Positions 43,199-52,119 of a DNA stretch of 64,000 bases are shown in pieces (within the stretch, counting starts at the first letter, position 1; each line of letters begins with the position of its first letter). The DNA comes from DATARH01 sp963705325. GTDB taxonomy: Bacteria > Pseudomonadota > Alphaproteobacteria > ATCC43930 > CGMCC-115725. Under the pieces are notes generated by a model that did no database searches, was not told the DNA's origin, and saw only the letters and a program-made list of their open reading frames with translations. The stretch covers positions 186,001-250,000 of the forward strand of contig OY970069.1 in the NCBI GenBank assembly GCA_963705325.1. The letters are read 5' to 3'. The translations under genes and the position numbers were made by a program.

Positions 43199-43239
43199 AA
43201 GTCCCCGTAGCTCAGCCGGATAGAGCATCGGTTTCCTAA
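43199..43239 (+). repeat. Right attachment repeat within tRNA-Arg
   Basis: A perfect 41-bp copy of 27184-27224, ending at the last base of the anticodon loop of the intact tRNA. The 3' half of the tRNA continues from 43240, so the crossover must lie within this segment. Confidence 0.92.
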
Positions 43240-43278
43240 ACCGGGGGTCGCAGGTTCGAAGTCCTGCCGGGGACGCCA
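43201..43278 (+). tRNA. tRNA-Arg(CCT)
   Basis: An intact cloverleaf with encoded CCA. The acceptor stem is GTCCCCG with CGGGGAC; the anticodon loop TTCCTAA has anticodon CCT at 43235-43237; the T-arm contains GGTTCGAAG. The 5' half coincides with the element's repeat, so that half and its upstream region are element-supplied. The new promoter must lie in the 61 bp after the integrase stop or upstream within it. Confidence 0.95.
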
Positions 43279-43388
43279 GAGCTAAGCGCGGCAGCGCGCG
43301 GGGCAGCAATTTGACTTTGGCACCCGCCCGTCGTCAGAATTCGCTCATGCCTTGAAGGGCGAAATCGACGAGTAGGGGGAAGAGCGCC

Positions 43389-44234
43389 ATGACCGCAACC
43401 AGGGAACTGCGCCCGCTCGGAGAGACTCTTGGCACCGAGGCGATCGGCGTTGATCTGTCGCAACCGCTCGACCCGGAGACCTTCGCCTGGATTGAGGCAG
43501 CCTTCGCCGAGCACCCTGTCCTAGTGTTTCGCGAACAAGATTTAGGTCCTGGCGAAGTAGCGGCGTTCGGCCGCCGCTTTGGCAGGCCGAAAATCCATTC
43601 GCTGGTCGATTACCGGCACGCCGATCATCCCGAGGTGTCGTGGCTGACCAATGTCGACAAGGACGGCAACATCGACTGGTTCGGGGTCAAGCGGGCGACC
43701 GACTGGCATACCGACAGCCCTTACGAGGAGGTGCCGCCGACGCTCGCCATGCTGCATGCGAAGGAGGTGCCGTCGTCAAAAGGCGGCACGATGTTCGCCG
43801 ACATGCGCGCCGCCTACGATGCGCTCGACGAGCCGATGAAGCAGCGGCTATCGAACCTCGTCGGGCTGCACGGCCGCCATGACGGACCCGCCGGCGTCCG
43901 GCTCTACGAGGGCGACCCCGAACAGAACTTAGACCGGAAATACACGGAAAAGGCGCGGCCCGCGGTCATCAATCATCCAGCTACCGGGCGCCCGATCCTT
44001 TTCGTCAATCCGCTGCACACGCACGGCTTCGAAGGGATGGCCAAGGAAGAGGCGTGGCAGCTTATCGAGGAACTCGCCGCGCATTCGACACAAGACCGTT
44101 TCGTCTATTACCATTCGTGGCGCGTCGGCGACCTTTTGATGTGGGACGAGCGCGCCACGATGCATCGCGGCGCTGGCGACTACGACCCGTCCGAGCGCCG
44201 CATCATGCTGCGCACCATCGTTTATCCGAACTAG
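43389..44234 (+). CDS. TauD/TfdA family alpha-ketoglutarate dioxygenase
   Basis: A 281-aa non-heme iron dioxygenase. H107-x-D109 in DWHTDSPYEE and H259 in MHRGAGDYDPSERR supply the facial triad; the Arg pair near 270 binds 2-oxoglutarate. Family members hydroxylate taurine, phenoxyacids or related compounds with loss of CO2. The substrate is not evident. First gene of a five-gene plus-strand operon; the CoA-transferase starts 7 bp after its stop. Confidence 0.9.
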   Translation: MTATRELRPLGETLGTEAIGVDLSQPLDPETFAWIEAAFAEHPVLVFREQDLGPGEVAAFGRRFGRPKIHSLVDYRHADHPEVSWLTNVDKDGNIDWFGVKRATDWHTDSPYEEVPPTLAMLHAKEVPSSKGGTMFADMRAAYDALDEPMKQRLSNLVGLHGRHDGPAGVRLYEGDPEQNLDRKYTEKARPAVINHPATGRPILFVNPLHTHGFEGMAKEEAWQLIEELAAHSTQDRFVYYHSWRVGDLLMWDERATMHRGAGDYDPSERRIMLRTIVYPN

Positions 44235-44241
44235 GGAGCGC

Positions 44242-46848
44242 ATGATGGCCGAGCTGACGACCGGGCCGGGCGAGATGATGGGCAATGCCGGCCCGGGCAT
44301 GCTGGCCGGGCTGCGCGTCGTCGAGATCGCCGATGAGCGGGCCGAGTATTGCGGGCTGCTGCTCGCCGGGCTCGGCGCCGAGGTGATCAAGATCGAGCCG
44401 CCCGAAGGCAACGCGACGCGGCGGATCGGCCCGTTCCTCGACGACGAGCCGGGGCTTGAGCGCTCGCTGTTCTTCTGGAACTACAACCGCAACAAAAAGT
44501 CGGTCGTACTCGACCTGCAATCGCCGGCGGGCAATGAGCAGATGCTGCGCCTGCTCGGCGGCGCCGACATCCTGCTCGACGCGAGCTGCGGCGCCCTCAA
44601 TGAGGTGCTGGGCCTCGACCATGCCGCGCTCAACGCGCGTTTCCCGCAGCTCATCACTGCGCGGATGACGCCATTTGGCGATGACGGGCCGTGGAAGGAC
44701 TTCAAGGGCTCCGACCTCATCCACCTCGCTTTGGGCGGGCCGATGATGAATTGCGGCTACGACCCCGACCCCGATTTCGAATACGACACGCCGCCCATCG
44801 CGCCGCAGATCTGGCACGCCTATCACATCGCCGGCGAGCAGATGGCGACCGGAATCATCGGCGCACTGATCCACCGCGAGCGCAGCGGCGAGGGGCAGGA
44901 CGTCTCGCTCGCAATCCACGAGGCGGTGTCGAAGAACCCCGAGCAGGACCTGATGTACTGGGTCTGCCGGCGGGTGCCGCTGTGGCGGCTGACCTGCCGC
45001 CACGCGTCCGAAGGACCCAACCACAGCCCCAGTATCTGCCACACCAAGGACGGGCGCTGGTTCATCACCCACGGCATGGGCGCGCGCGATTTGAAGAATC
45101 TCGTGCCGCTGTTGAGCAAGTACAACGCGCAGGCCGATTTGCAGCCGCCTGCGCCCGAGGTTGATTTGCGGGCGCGACAGGTGCCGGGCACGGCGGGAGC
45201 CGACGAGGCGCGCTCGCACATGCTGGATATCGTGCAGCGTTTTGTCCGCGCCTGGACCTACAAGGACATGCCGTGGCTCGAGGCACAGAACGCCGGTCTG
45301 CTCTGGGCGCCGCTCAGGAAGCCGCACGAGAACGCGCTCGACGAGCACTGGTGGGCGCGCAAGACCTTTGCTGAGGTCGAGCATCCCGAGCTGGGGCGCT
45401 CGTTCGCCTACCCGACCAGCAAATGGCTCAGCAGCAAGACGAGCTGGCAGGTCGGCCGACGCGCGCCACTCTTGGGCGAGGATACCGATGCGGTGCTCGG
45501 CGAAGCGGCCCGCCGGCCGAGCGTGCCGGCGAGCCCGCGCAAGGTCGAAAACCCGCGCCTCTCGGCGCTGCACAACAAACCGTTCCCGCTGCAGGGCATC
45601 AAGATCTTCGATTTCGCCTGGTTCCTCGCCTCGGCCGGCGGCACGCGGTTCCTCGCGGCGATGGGCGCGGAGAGCTACAAGGTCGAGTGGAAGGACAATC
45701 CCGACACAAGGCTGGCCGGGATGGCGCCGGTCGGCGGCCGCGCTGCGCGCGAGGCGGCGACCGGGCCGTTGCCTGGGGTCAAGGACCCCGACATGGGTGG
45801 CAATTTCCTCAACAAAAATTCCGGTAAGCGCGGCATCTCGCTCAACATCCGCCACCCCAAGGGATTGCAGATCGCCAAGGACATGATCCGCATCTGCGAT
45901 GTCGTCGCCGAGGGATTTTCGCCCGGCGTGCTGCAGCGCCTCGGCCTCGGCTACGACGTGATGAAATCGATACGCCCCGACATCATCTACATCCAGCAAT
46001 CCGGCATGGGCGCGCACGGCACCTATGGACGGATGCGCACGGTCGGCCCGGTGGCGGCGGCGTTCGGCGGGCAAGCCGAGATGTCGGGTCTTCCCGAGCC
46101 GGCGATGCCGGTGAGCTGGGGCTATTCTTACCTCGACTGGATGGGCGCCTATGGCTATGCCTTGGCGCTTCTCGGGGCGATCTACCACCGCGAGCGCACC
46201 GGCGAAGGCCAGTGGATCGACGCCTCGCAATGCGAGAGCGGCATCTTTTTGACCGGCGCGACGATCCTCGACTGGGCGGCCAACGAGCGCGTCTTCCGCC
46301 GCTACGGCAACCGCTCGCCCTACAAACCGGCGGCGCCGCACGGCGCCTATCGCTGCGAGGGCAAGGACCGCTGGGTCGCGATCGCCTGTTTCAGCGACGA
46401 CGAATGGCGGACGCTGGCGCGCGTCGCCGAGCGCGGCGACTGGCTCGACGACCACCGCTTTGCGACGCTCGAAAGCCGCTTGCACCACCAGGATTCGCTC
46501 GATGCGGCCGTCGAGGCGTGGACCCGCACGCAGGACCGCTATGACTGCATGATGAAATTGCAGAAGGCCGGGGTGCCGGCCGGGGTGTGCCAGAACGCCG
46601 AGGACCGGGTCGATACCGATCCGCAGCTGCGCCATCTCAAATGGCTGACCGAGGTCACCGGCACCAAGATCGGCACCTGGCCGGTGTACGAAATCCCGAT
46701 GAAGCTCAGCAAGACCCCAGCCTATATCGGCGGCCCGATCAACCGCGGCGCGCCATGCTATGGCGAAGACAACATGTATGTGCTGACCGAGTTGCTCGGC
46801 CGCACGCCGAGCGAGGTCGAGCGGCTCGCCGAGGAGGGCGTGATCTGA
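44242..46848 (+). CDS. Double-length CaiB/BaiF family CoA-transferase
   Basis: An 868-aa protein with two complete class III CoA-transferase modules. Module one begins GLRVVEIADERAEYCGLLLAG near residue 21, with HRERSGEGQDVSL near 210; module two begins GIKIFDFAWFLASAGGTRFL near 452, with HRERTGEGQWIDASQ near 650. Normal members are about 400 aa and form interlocked dimers, so this may fold as an internal pseudo-dimer. It would activate an organic acid as CoA ester. Its TGA stop overlaps the next ATG by one base. Confidence 0.9.
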   Translation: MMAELTTGPGEMMGNAGPGMLAGLRVVEIADERAEYCGLLLAGLGAEVIKIEPPEGNATRRIGPFLDDEPGLERSLFFWNYNRNKKSVVLDLQSPAGNEQMLRLLGGADILLDASCGALNEVLGLDHAALNARFPQLITARMTPFGDDGPWKDFKGSDLIHLALGGPMMNCGYDPDPDFEYDTPPIAPQIWHAYHIAGEQMATGIIGALIHRERSGEGQDVSLAIHEAVSKNPEQDLMYWVCRRVPLWRLTCRHASEGPNHSPSICHTKDGRWFITHGMGARDLKNLVPLLSKYNAQADLQPPAPEVDLRARQVPGTAGADEARSHMLDIVQRFVRAWTYKDMPWLEAQNAGLLWAPLRKPHENALDEHWWARKTFAEVEHPELGRSFAYPTSKWLSSKTSWQVGRRAPLLGEDTDAVLGEAARRPSVPASPRKVENPRLSALHNKPFPLQGIKIFDFAWFLASAGGTRFLAAMGAESYKVEWKDNPDTRLAGMAPVGGRAAREAATGPLPGVKDPDMGGNFLNKNSGKRGISLNIRHPKGLQIAKDMIRICDVVAEGFSPGVLQRLGLGYDVMKSIRPDIIYIQQSGMGAHGTYGRMRTVGPVAAAFGGQAEMSGLPEPAMPVSWGYSYLDWMGAYGYALALLGAIYHRERTGEGQWIDASQCESGIFLTGATILDWAANERVFRRYGNRSPYKPAAPHGAYRCEGKDRWVAIACFSDDEWRTLARVAERGDWLDDHRFATLESRLHHQDSLDAAVEAWTRTQDRYDCMMKLQKAGVPAGVCQNAEDRVDTDPQLRHLKWLTEVTGTKIGTWPVYEIPMKLSKTPAYIGGPINRGAPCYGEDNMYVLTELLGRTPSEVERLAEEGVI

Positions 46849-48107
46849 TGGTGAAGCCGGAATCTGTGGGCCTGTCGTCGTCTCGCCTCAAGCGGCTCGA
46901 CGAGGTGATGAAGCGCCGCTATGTCGATGGCGGCTTCTTGCCCGGTCTGCTGACCTACGTCTATCGCAAGGGGCAGCTGGTTCACACGAGCCTCTGTGGG
47001 CACATGGACATCGAGCGCGACAAGAAGATGCGCGAGGACGCGATCTTCCGCATTTATTCGATGTCGAAGCCGATTACCGCGGTAGCGCTGATGATGCTCG
47101 TCGAGGAGGGGCTGATCGGCCTCGACGACACCGTCGCGACTCACATTCCGGCGTGGAGCAACCTCGGCGTCTATGCGAGCGGGGTGCCGACCCTACTTGC
47201 CGACTCGCCGCCGAGCTTTATGACGACGCCTCCGGCGCGGCCGATGAAGGTGATTGACCTGGCGACGCATACCTCGGGGCTGACCTACGGCTTCATGATG
47301 CGCACGGCGGTCGACGCCGCCTATCGGCGGGCGAAAGTGGTCGATCGTCAGACTGAAGGCGGCCTGCGCAGCATGATCGACCAGCTGGCGCAAATTCCGC
47401 TCGATTTTTCGCCTGGCACCGCCTGGAACTACTCGGTCGCGATCGATGTGCTCGGCTATCTGGTCGAGAAGCTATCGGGAATGAGCTTTGGCGAGTTCCT
47501 GTGCACCCGGGTGTTCGAGCCGCTCGGCATGCACGACACAGCTTTTTATGTGCCCGAGGACAAGACCGAGCGGTTTACCTCATGCTACCAGGCCGGCGAC
47601 GACGGCACGGGGTTGAAGCTCCAGGACGATGCCCGCGAAAGCCCCGTCTACGCCAAGCCGCCGAAGCTGGAATCGGGCGGCGGGGGATTGGTCTCGACGG
47701 CGCACGACTATTTGCGCTTCTGCCGGATGATGCTGGGCGGCGGTGCGCTTGACGGCGTGCAGATCCTCAGCCCCAAGACCGTCGCCCTGTTCAGCCTGAA
47801 CTACCTGCCGGAGGGCCGCGAGATCGCCGACATGGCGTTTCCCGGCATGTTCAGCGAGTCGAGTTATGCCGGCGTCGGCTTCTCGCTCGGCTGCGGGGTC
47901 AACGTCGACGTCGCCAAGACCCGGTTGCCCGGCTCGGTCGGCGAATATTTCTGGGGCGGCGCGGCCGCGACGGCGTTCTGGATCGATCCTAAGGAAGCGC
48001 TGACCGTCGTGTTCATGACGCAAGTGATGGGCAGCCCGACCCGCCTGACGCTGCGGCGCGACCTGCGCACGCTGGTCTATTCGGCGATGACCGAGTCGTT
48101 TGCCTGA
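46848..48107 (+). CDS. Beta-lactamase-fold serine hydrolase
   Basis: A 419-aa class C/EstB-type hydrolase. The SxxK motif is S71-M-S-K74; the second motif region is WNYSVAIDVLGYLVE near 186, and ATHTSGLTYGF near 137 is typical of the esterase branch; WGGAAATAFWIDP replaces the KTG region. No signal peptide, so cytoplasmic, probably esterase or lactonase. Start chosen by one-base coupling to the CoA-transferase stop. Confidence 0.88.
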   Translation: MVKPESVGLSSSRLKRLDEVMKRRYVDGGFLPGLLTYVYRKGQLVHTSLCGHMDIERDKKMREDAIFRIYSMSKPITAVALMMLVEEGLIGLDDTVATHIPAWSNLGVYASGVPTLLADSPPSFMTTPPARPMKVIDLATHTSGLTYGFMMRTAVDAAYRRAKVVDRQTEGGLRSMIDQLAQIPLDFSPGTAWNYSVAIDVLGYLVEKLSGMSFGEFLCTRVFEPLGMHDTAFYVPEDKTERFTSCYQAGDDGTGLKLQDDARESPVYAKPPKLESGGGGLVSTAHDYLRFCRMMLGGGALDGVQILSPKTVALFSLNYLPEGREIADMAFPGMFSESSYAGVGFSLGCGVNVDVAKTRLPGSVGEYFWGGAAATAFWIDPKEALTVVFMTQVMGSPTRLTLRRDLRTLVYSAMTESFA

Positions 48108-48123
48108 GGCACAGGAGAACTCC

Positions 48124-48876
48124 ATGGAACTGCGGGGTGCGGTGGCGCTGGTGACCGGCGGCAATGGCGGGCTCGGGCAGCGCATCTGCCATAAGCTGGC
48201 CGAGGAAGGCGTACACGTCGCGGTCATGTACGCCCAGAGCCGCGATCAGGCGGAGGGCGTCGCGCGCGATCTCACCTCGCGGCACCAGGTCAACGCCGCG
48301 GCGTTCCAGTGCGACATCACCGATGACGCGGACGTAGCCAAGGTAGTCGAGGACGTGGCCAAGCGCTTCGGCCGCATCGACATTCTGGTCAACGACGCCG
48401 CCTACAACAAATCGGTGCAGTTCGCCGACCTCGACGGCCTGACGATGGAAGTGTGGGACAAGATCATCGCCGTCAACCTGACCGGGCCGATGCGTCTCAT
48501 CAAGGCGGTGGCGCCCGTGATGAAAGCGCAAGGGCGCGGCCGCATCGTCAACATCGCCTCGGTCGCGGGGATCGGCCCTACGGGCTCGTCGATCGCCTAC
48601 GCCGTGTCGAAGGCGGGCCTCATCCACCTGACGAAATGCATGGCGGTGGCCTTGGCGCCGGACGTGCTGGTCAATTGCGTGGCGCCGGGCCTGTTGGAAG
48701 GGACGCGCGCGACCGCCAATCTGCGGCCTGAGTTCATCGCGCAGGGTGCCGCTACTTCGCTGCTCAAGAAACCGGCCGACAAGGACGATTGCGCCGACAT
48801 GGTGGTCACCATGTGCCGCAGCGAGACGATGACGGGTCAAACCACGCTGATCAACTCCGGCCGCTATTTTCACTAA
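48124..48876 (+). CDS. SDR family oxidoreductase
   Basis: A 250-aa classical SDR: TGGNGGLG near residue 11, NDAA near 90, NIASVAG with the catalytic Ser near 140 and YAVSK near 158. AGGAGAAC precedes the ATG. Third-last step in the operon; probably oxidises a hydroxyacyl intermediate. The next SDR gene begins 15 bp later. Confidence 0.88.
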   Translation: MELRGAVALVTGGNGGLGQRICHKLAEEGVHVAVMYAQSRDQAEGVARDLTSRHQVNAAAFQCDITDDADVAKVVEDVAKRFGRIDILVNDAAYNKSVQFADLDGLTMEVWDKIIAVNLTGPMRLIKAVAPVMKAQGRGRIVNIASVAGIGPTGSSIAYAVSKAGLIHLTKCMAVALAPDVLVNCVAPGLLEGTRATANLRPEFIAQGAATSLLKKPADKDDCADMVVTMCRSETMTGQTTLINSGRYFH

Positions 48877-48891
48877 CGGGGCACTTGCGAC

Positions 48892-49728
48892 ATGCAGGAC
48901 ATCTCCGGCAAGACTGCGATCGTCACCGGCGCCGCGTCGGGCATCGGGCTCGGCATCGCCACGGCGCTGGCCGAGGCCGGCGCCAACGTGGTCATGGCCG
49001 ATATCCAGAAGGACGCGGTCGAGCAGGCGGCGCACGGTCTTTCCGGCACCAACAAGCAGGTCATGCCGGTGAGGGTGGACGTGACGACCGAGCAATCGGT
49101 CATCGATGCGCTGGCTGAGGCCGAGCGGCGGTTCGGCAAGCTGCACATTGCCTGCAACAACGCCGGCGTGCCGATGCACGGCACGAGGATGATCGACGTG
49201 CCGCCCGCCGATTGGCAATTCGTGATTGGCGTCAACATCTGGGGAATCATCCACGGCATCCGCCACTTCGTGCCGGCGATCCTGAAGCACGGCGAGGAGG
49301 GGCATGTCGTCAACACGGCCTCGGTCGCCGGCTTCCAGAATCGCCGCGGTACCGACCAGGCGCCGTATTCGATGAGCAAGCACGCAGCGCTCTCGCTGTC
49401 GGAGGCGCTCGAGCACGAGCTGGAAGGCACCAATGTCGGGGTCTCGGTGCTGTGCCCCGGCCCGATCAACACCAATATCGCGCGCGGCGCGCGCAACCGA
49501 CCCGACCATTTGGGCGGACCGCAGGTGCGTGCCAGCGACGAGCGGGTGCTGGCCGAACGGCTGGCGACCACGGGGCTCGACCCGAAGCAGGTTGGCGAGC
49601 GCGTCGTCGACGCGATCCGGACCAAGACGTTCTATGCCTTTGTCGGCGCCGTTCCCGCCGACGTCATCAGGGCGCGACACCGCCGCATCGAGGAAGCCCT
49701 CAACAGCAAGTGGGTGACCCACTACTGA
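48892..49728 (+). CDS. SDR family oxidoreductase
   Basis: A 278-aa SDR with TGAASGIG near residue 12, NNAG near 91, NTASVAGFQ near 137 and YSMSKHA near 158. The longer C-terminal part resembles SDRs acting on bulky hydrophobic substrates. It shares the operon with the previous SDR but is not a close copy. Last gene of the unit. Confidence 0.87.
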   Translation: MQDISGKTAIVTGAASGIGLGIATALAEAGANVVMADIQKDAVEQAAHGLSGTNKQVMPVRVDVTTEQSVIDALAEAERRFGKLHIACNNAGVPMHGTRMIDVPPADWQFVIGVNIWGIIHGIRHFVPAILKHGEEGHVVNTASVAGFQNRRGTDQAPYSMSKHAALSLSEALEHELEGTNVGVSVLCPGPINTNIARGARNRPDHLGGPQVRASDERVLAERLATTGLDPKQVGERVVDAIRTKTFYAFVGAVPADVIRARHRRIEEALNSKWVTHY

Positions 49729-49755
49729 GCCGCCCAGGTCGGAATTCCAGTATGG

Positions 49756-50694
49756 CTATTGGAGAATAGCGGCCGCGCCATTCGGCGCGCCTGCCGTGGT
49801 GTTGCCGGCGTTTAGCGTACTTGCCGGATTGGATCCAATCACCGTCCCTCCGGACGCGGTGTTGATCCCGGTGCCACTGTCGATGATCGCCGTCCTGACC
49901 AGCCTGATCGTCGCGCCGGCACCGGAAGTGGCGATGCCGTTCGTCGTGTTATTCGCCGCGAGCGAGTCGACGAGGGTGATCTCCGCAGGGCTGGATGTGG
50001 AAACGGCGAGATAGCCATTGTTGGAATCGTTCGAGGCGGTGCTGTTGAGCACAGTCACCTTGGCCCGGTCCTCGGCCCGCACGCCGAATACGCTGGTGTA
50101 GGTGTTGACCCGCGTCAGCGACGCGGTGGTCGTTCCGCCCCCCGCCGCCTTGATCAGAATGCCGCCGCCGACGTTGGTGCTAACTGTCGTATCCTTGATA
50201 TCGAGAGCAAAGTGGGCGGCTTGGTTGGGTTCGATGTCGATGGCCGCCGCCGAACCCGATCCGAAGCCGAAAATATGGACGTTCTCAATCAGAAGGGAGC
50301 TGCCGGCGAGCACGCGGATGGCGCTGATGCCGAGACCGTTGGAGCCGTTGAAGGAGATGCCCCGCAAGGTTACCGCGATGCCGGCGCCATTGACGACAAC
50401 GCCGTTGGTTCCCGAGACGAGGATGGAACCGAAAGTCCCGCTGCAGTCGATGGTGATCGACTTGGTGATCGTCACGGCGCCAAAACCGCCAGGATCGAGG
50501 CAATCGATTTCGCCGCCGGGGGCGGTTTTCGAGATCGCGCCCGCAAAGGTTTTGCACGGCGCCGTGCGACTGCAGGGATTGGCGTCATCGCCAATCCCGG
50601 ACACCCAGGTCCGGGGTGCTTGCGCGTGCGCCGGGGAGGCGACCAGCCCGATAAAGGCCACCAACGCGATCCCTAGAAGTACGATCCGCCGCAT
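49756..50694 (-). CDS. Exported right-handed beta-helix protein
   Basis: A 312-aa protein with a signal peptide (MRRIVLLGIALVAFIGLVAS, cleavage after AHA) and then TWVSGIGDDANPCSRTAPCKTFAGAISKTAPGG, an opening I associate with a common secreted family in soil alphaproteobacteria. The rest is a repetitive beta-helix rich in Asn, Gly, Thr and Ser. Likely surface or extracellular; carbohydrate binding or lyase activity is not shown. Start at 50694 chosen by the signal peptide. Confidence 0.8.
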   Translation of the reverse strand: MRRIVLLGIALVAFIGLVASPAHAQAPRTWVSGIGDDANPCSRTAPCKTFAGAISKTAPGGEIDCLDPGGFGAVTITKSITIDCSGTFGSILVSGTNGVVVNGAGIAVTLRGISFNGSNGLGISAIRVLAGSSLLIENVHIFGFGSGSAAAIDIEPNQAAHFALDIKDTTVSTNVGGGILIKAAGGGTTTASLTRVNTYTSVFGVRAEDRAKVTVLNSTASNDSNNGYLAVSTSSPAEITLVDSLAANNTTNGIATSGAGATIRLVRTAIIDSGTGINTASGGTVIGSNPASTLNAGNTTAGAPNGAAAILQ

Positions 50695-50856
50695 TGCTAG
50701 CCTCTCACGCAAGTACACGCAGGCCAGACTAGCCCAATCTAGACGACGGTTCCGGGCTTGAGTTGGTTAACGCAAGGCAGAGCCGATCCGGAACGAGACC
50801 AAAACCTCTATCGATTGGTGTTATCGTGTGGTCGGTGTTGAAAGGGAGTTCGCACG

Positions 50857-51321
50857 ATGGCCGAAGCCAAGCTCGCGCCTAACCTTCCGGAGTGGATGGT
50901 GGAGCACACCAATCGCTACCTCGCCAGCGGCGGCACCGACGGGCACATGTACCAGATGACCCAGCCGGGCCGTCCGCAGATCACCGTGCCGGCGCTGCTG
51001 CTGACCACAACCGGCCGGAAATCGGGCGAGAAGTTCATGTTCCCGCTGTTCTACGGCGACACCGGAGACGGCGCGTACATCATCGTCGCATCGAAGGGCG
51101 GCGCGCCCAAACACCCGGTGTGGTACCTCAACCTCGTCGCCAATCCCGAGGTCGAGGTGCAGGTCGGCACCACAAAAATGAAGGCCAGGGCCCGCACCGT
51201 CACCGGTGCCGAGCGCGCCAAGCTGTGGGACAAGGCGCTGCAGTTCTGGCCGCCCTACGCCGACTACCAGAAGAAAACCGAGCGAGAGATCCCCGTGGTC
51301 GTGCTCGATCCGATACCCTAA
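50857..51321 (+). CDS. Deazaflavin-dependent nitroreductase (DDN) family protein
   Basis: A 154-aa split-beta-barrel protein: LLLTTTGRKSGEKFMFPLFYG near residue 48 and SKGGAPKHPVWYLNLVANPEVEVQVG near 85 are the cofactor-binding motifs of F420-binding DDN proteins, though some homologues use FMN. It starts a plus-strand cluster with three hydrolase paralogues. If F420 is used, the organism should carry cofactor biosynthesis genes elsewhere. Confidence 0.87.
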   Translation: MAEAKLAPNLPEWMVEHTNRYLASGGTDGHMYQMTQPGRPQITVPALLLTTTGRKSGEKFMFPLFYGDTGDGAYIIVASKGGAPKHPVWYLNLVANPEVEVQVGTTKMKARARTVTGAERAKLWDKALQFWPPYADYQKKTEREIPVVVLDPIP

Positions 51322-51345
51322 GCACTCGGAGCAAGGAGACCCCCC

Positions 51346-52107
51346 ATGCCGTTTTACGAAGAGGGCAATGTCCGCATCCGTTACGAGGAAGCCGGTTCCG
51401 GCTTTCCACTCCTGGTCACCCCTGGCGGCGGCCTGAACTCGCGGGTTGCCATGTGGCCCACCGCCGCGATCAACGCGATGGAGGAATTCAAGAACGATTT
51501 CCGCTGCATCACGATGGATCAGCGCAACGCCAATGGCGGCGAGTCGACCGGCCCGGTGCCGACCGAGAACGCCTGGGACGCCTTCGCCGACGATCAGCTC
51601 GGCCTGATGGACCATCTCGGCATCGATAAGTTCTTTTTCATGGGCTACTGCATCGGCGGCTGCTTTGCCGGCAAGCTGTTGCAGCGCGCGCCTAACCGCG
51701 TCGTCGCGGCCGTCTTTCACCAGACGGTCGGCGACCGGCCGGAAGACCCGGGTGTGATGTACCGGCACAGCGAGCAGAATTGGCTGCCCGATTTCAAAAA
51801 GCGCCGGCCCGAGGTGTCGCAGGACACGATCGACAAGTACTTCCACAGCCTGTGGCGCGCCCAGCCCGACTTCCTCTACAGCGTGTCGCGGGACTTCATC
51901 AAAAATTGCCACACGCCGATCCTGGTGCTGCCGGACGACACGCCGTCGCATCCGCTGCAGACCTCGATCGATGTCGCCTCGCTGGCGCCGAATTCCGACA
52001 TCACCGTCTTCCCGTGGCGCGAGCCCGAGGAGTTGCGGCAGCGCATGATCGCCAAGGTGCGCAGCTTCTTGAAGGCGCACGTCCCGATGAAGGCCGCCGC
52101 TCAATAA
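51346..52107 (+). CDS. Alpha/beta hydrolase paralogue 1, Cys nucleophile position
   Basis: A 253-aa alpha/beta-hydrolase-fold protein. The nucleophile elbow is MGYCIGGC with C102, as in dienelactone hydrolases (GYCxGG). The acid segment is LVLPDDTPSHP; no GH-type histidine is present near the C-terminus, where FPWREPEE stands. The His after the acid pair is conserved in all three paralogues. It is the most divergent of the set. GGAGAC precedes the ATG. Confidence 0.85.
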   Translation: MPFYEEGNVRIRYEEAGSGFPLLVTPGGGLNSRVAMWPTAAINAMEEFKNDFRCITMDQRNANGGESTGPVPTENAWDAFADDQLGLMDHLGIDKFFFMGYCIGGCFAGKLLQRAPNRVVAAVFHQTVGDRPEDPGVMYRHSEQNWLPDFKKRRPEVSQDTIDKYFHSLWRAQPDFLYSVSRDFIKNCHTPILVLPDDTPSHPLQTSIDVASLAPNSDITVFPWREPEELRQRMIAKVRSFLKAHVPMKAAAQ

Positions 52108-52119
52108 GGAGGAACCCCC

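Larger units (their letters stand above)
27184..43239. mobile_element. 16-kb integrative element in tRNA-Arg(CCT), satellite-like
   Basis: Boundaries are two identical 41-bp direct repeats (27184-27224, 43199-43239). The unit is 16,015 bp. It encodes a tyrosine integrase next to the right end, a ribbon-helix-helix regulator, an AlpA-like protein, a PrimPol/helicase replication operon and an iteron-like origin, plus cargo and an IS256-family insertion. Similar 12-bp repeated motifs near each end may be integrase arm sites. No conjugation or virion gene was found. Architecture (int, alpA, primase-replicase) resembles phage satellites, but packaging genes are not seen. GC content is visibly lower in several stretches than in the flanking chromosome. 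Confidence 0.85.

Noticed and set aside
27184..43239. Complete prophage or conjugative element
   Set aside because: No capsid, tail, terminase, portal, relaxase or type IV secretion gene could be recognised in the 16 kb.
44203..46635. 810-aa open frame antisense to the CoA-transferase
   Set aside because: No family motif, Arg/His/Ala-rich composition typical of a shadow frame; the plus strand encodes a clear double CaiB protein.
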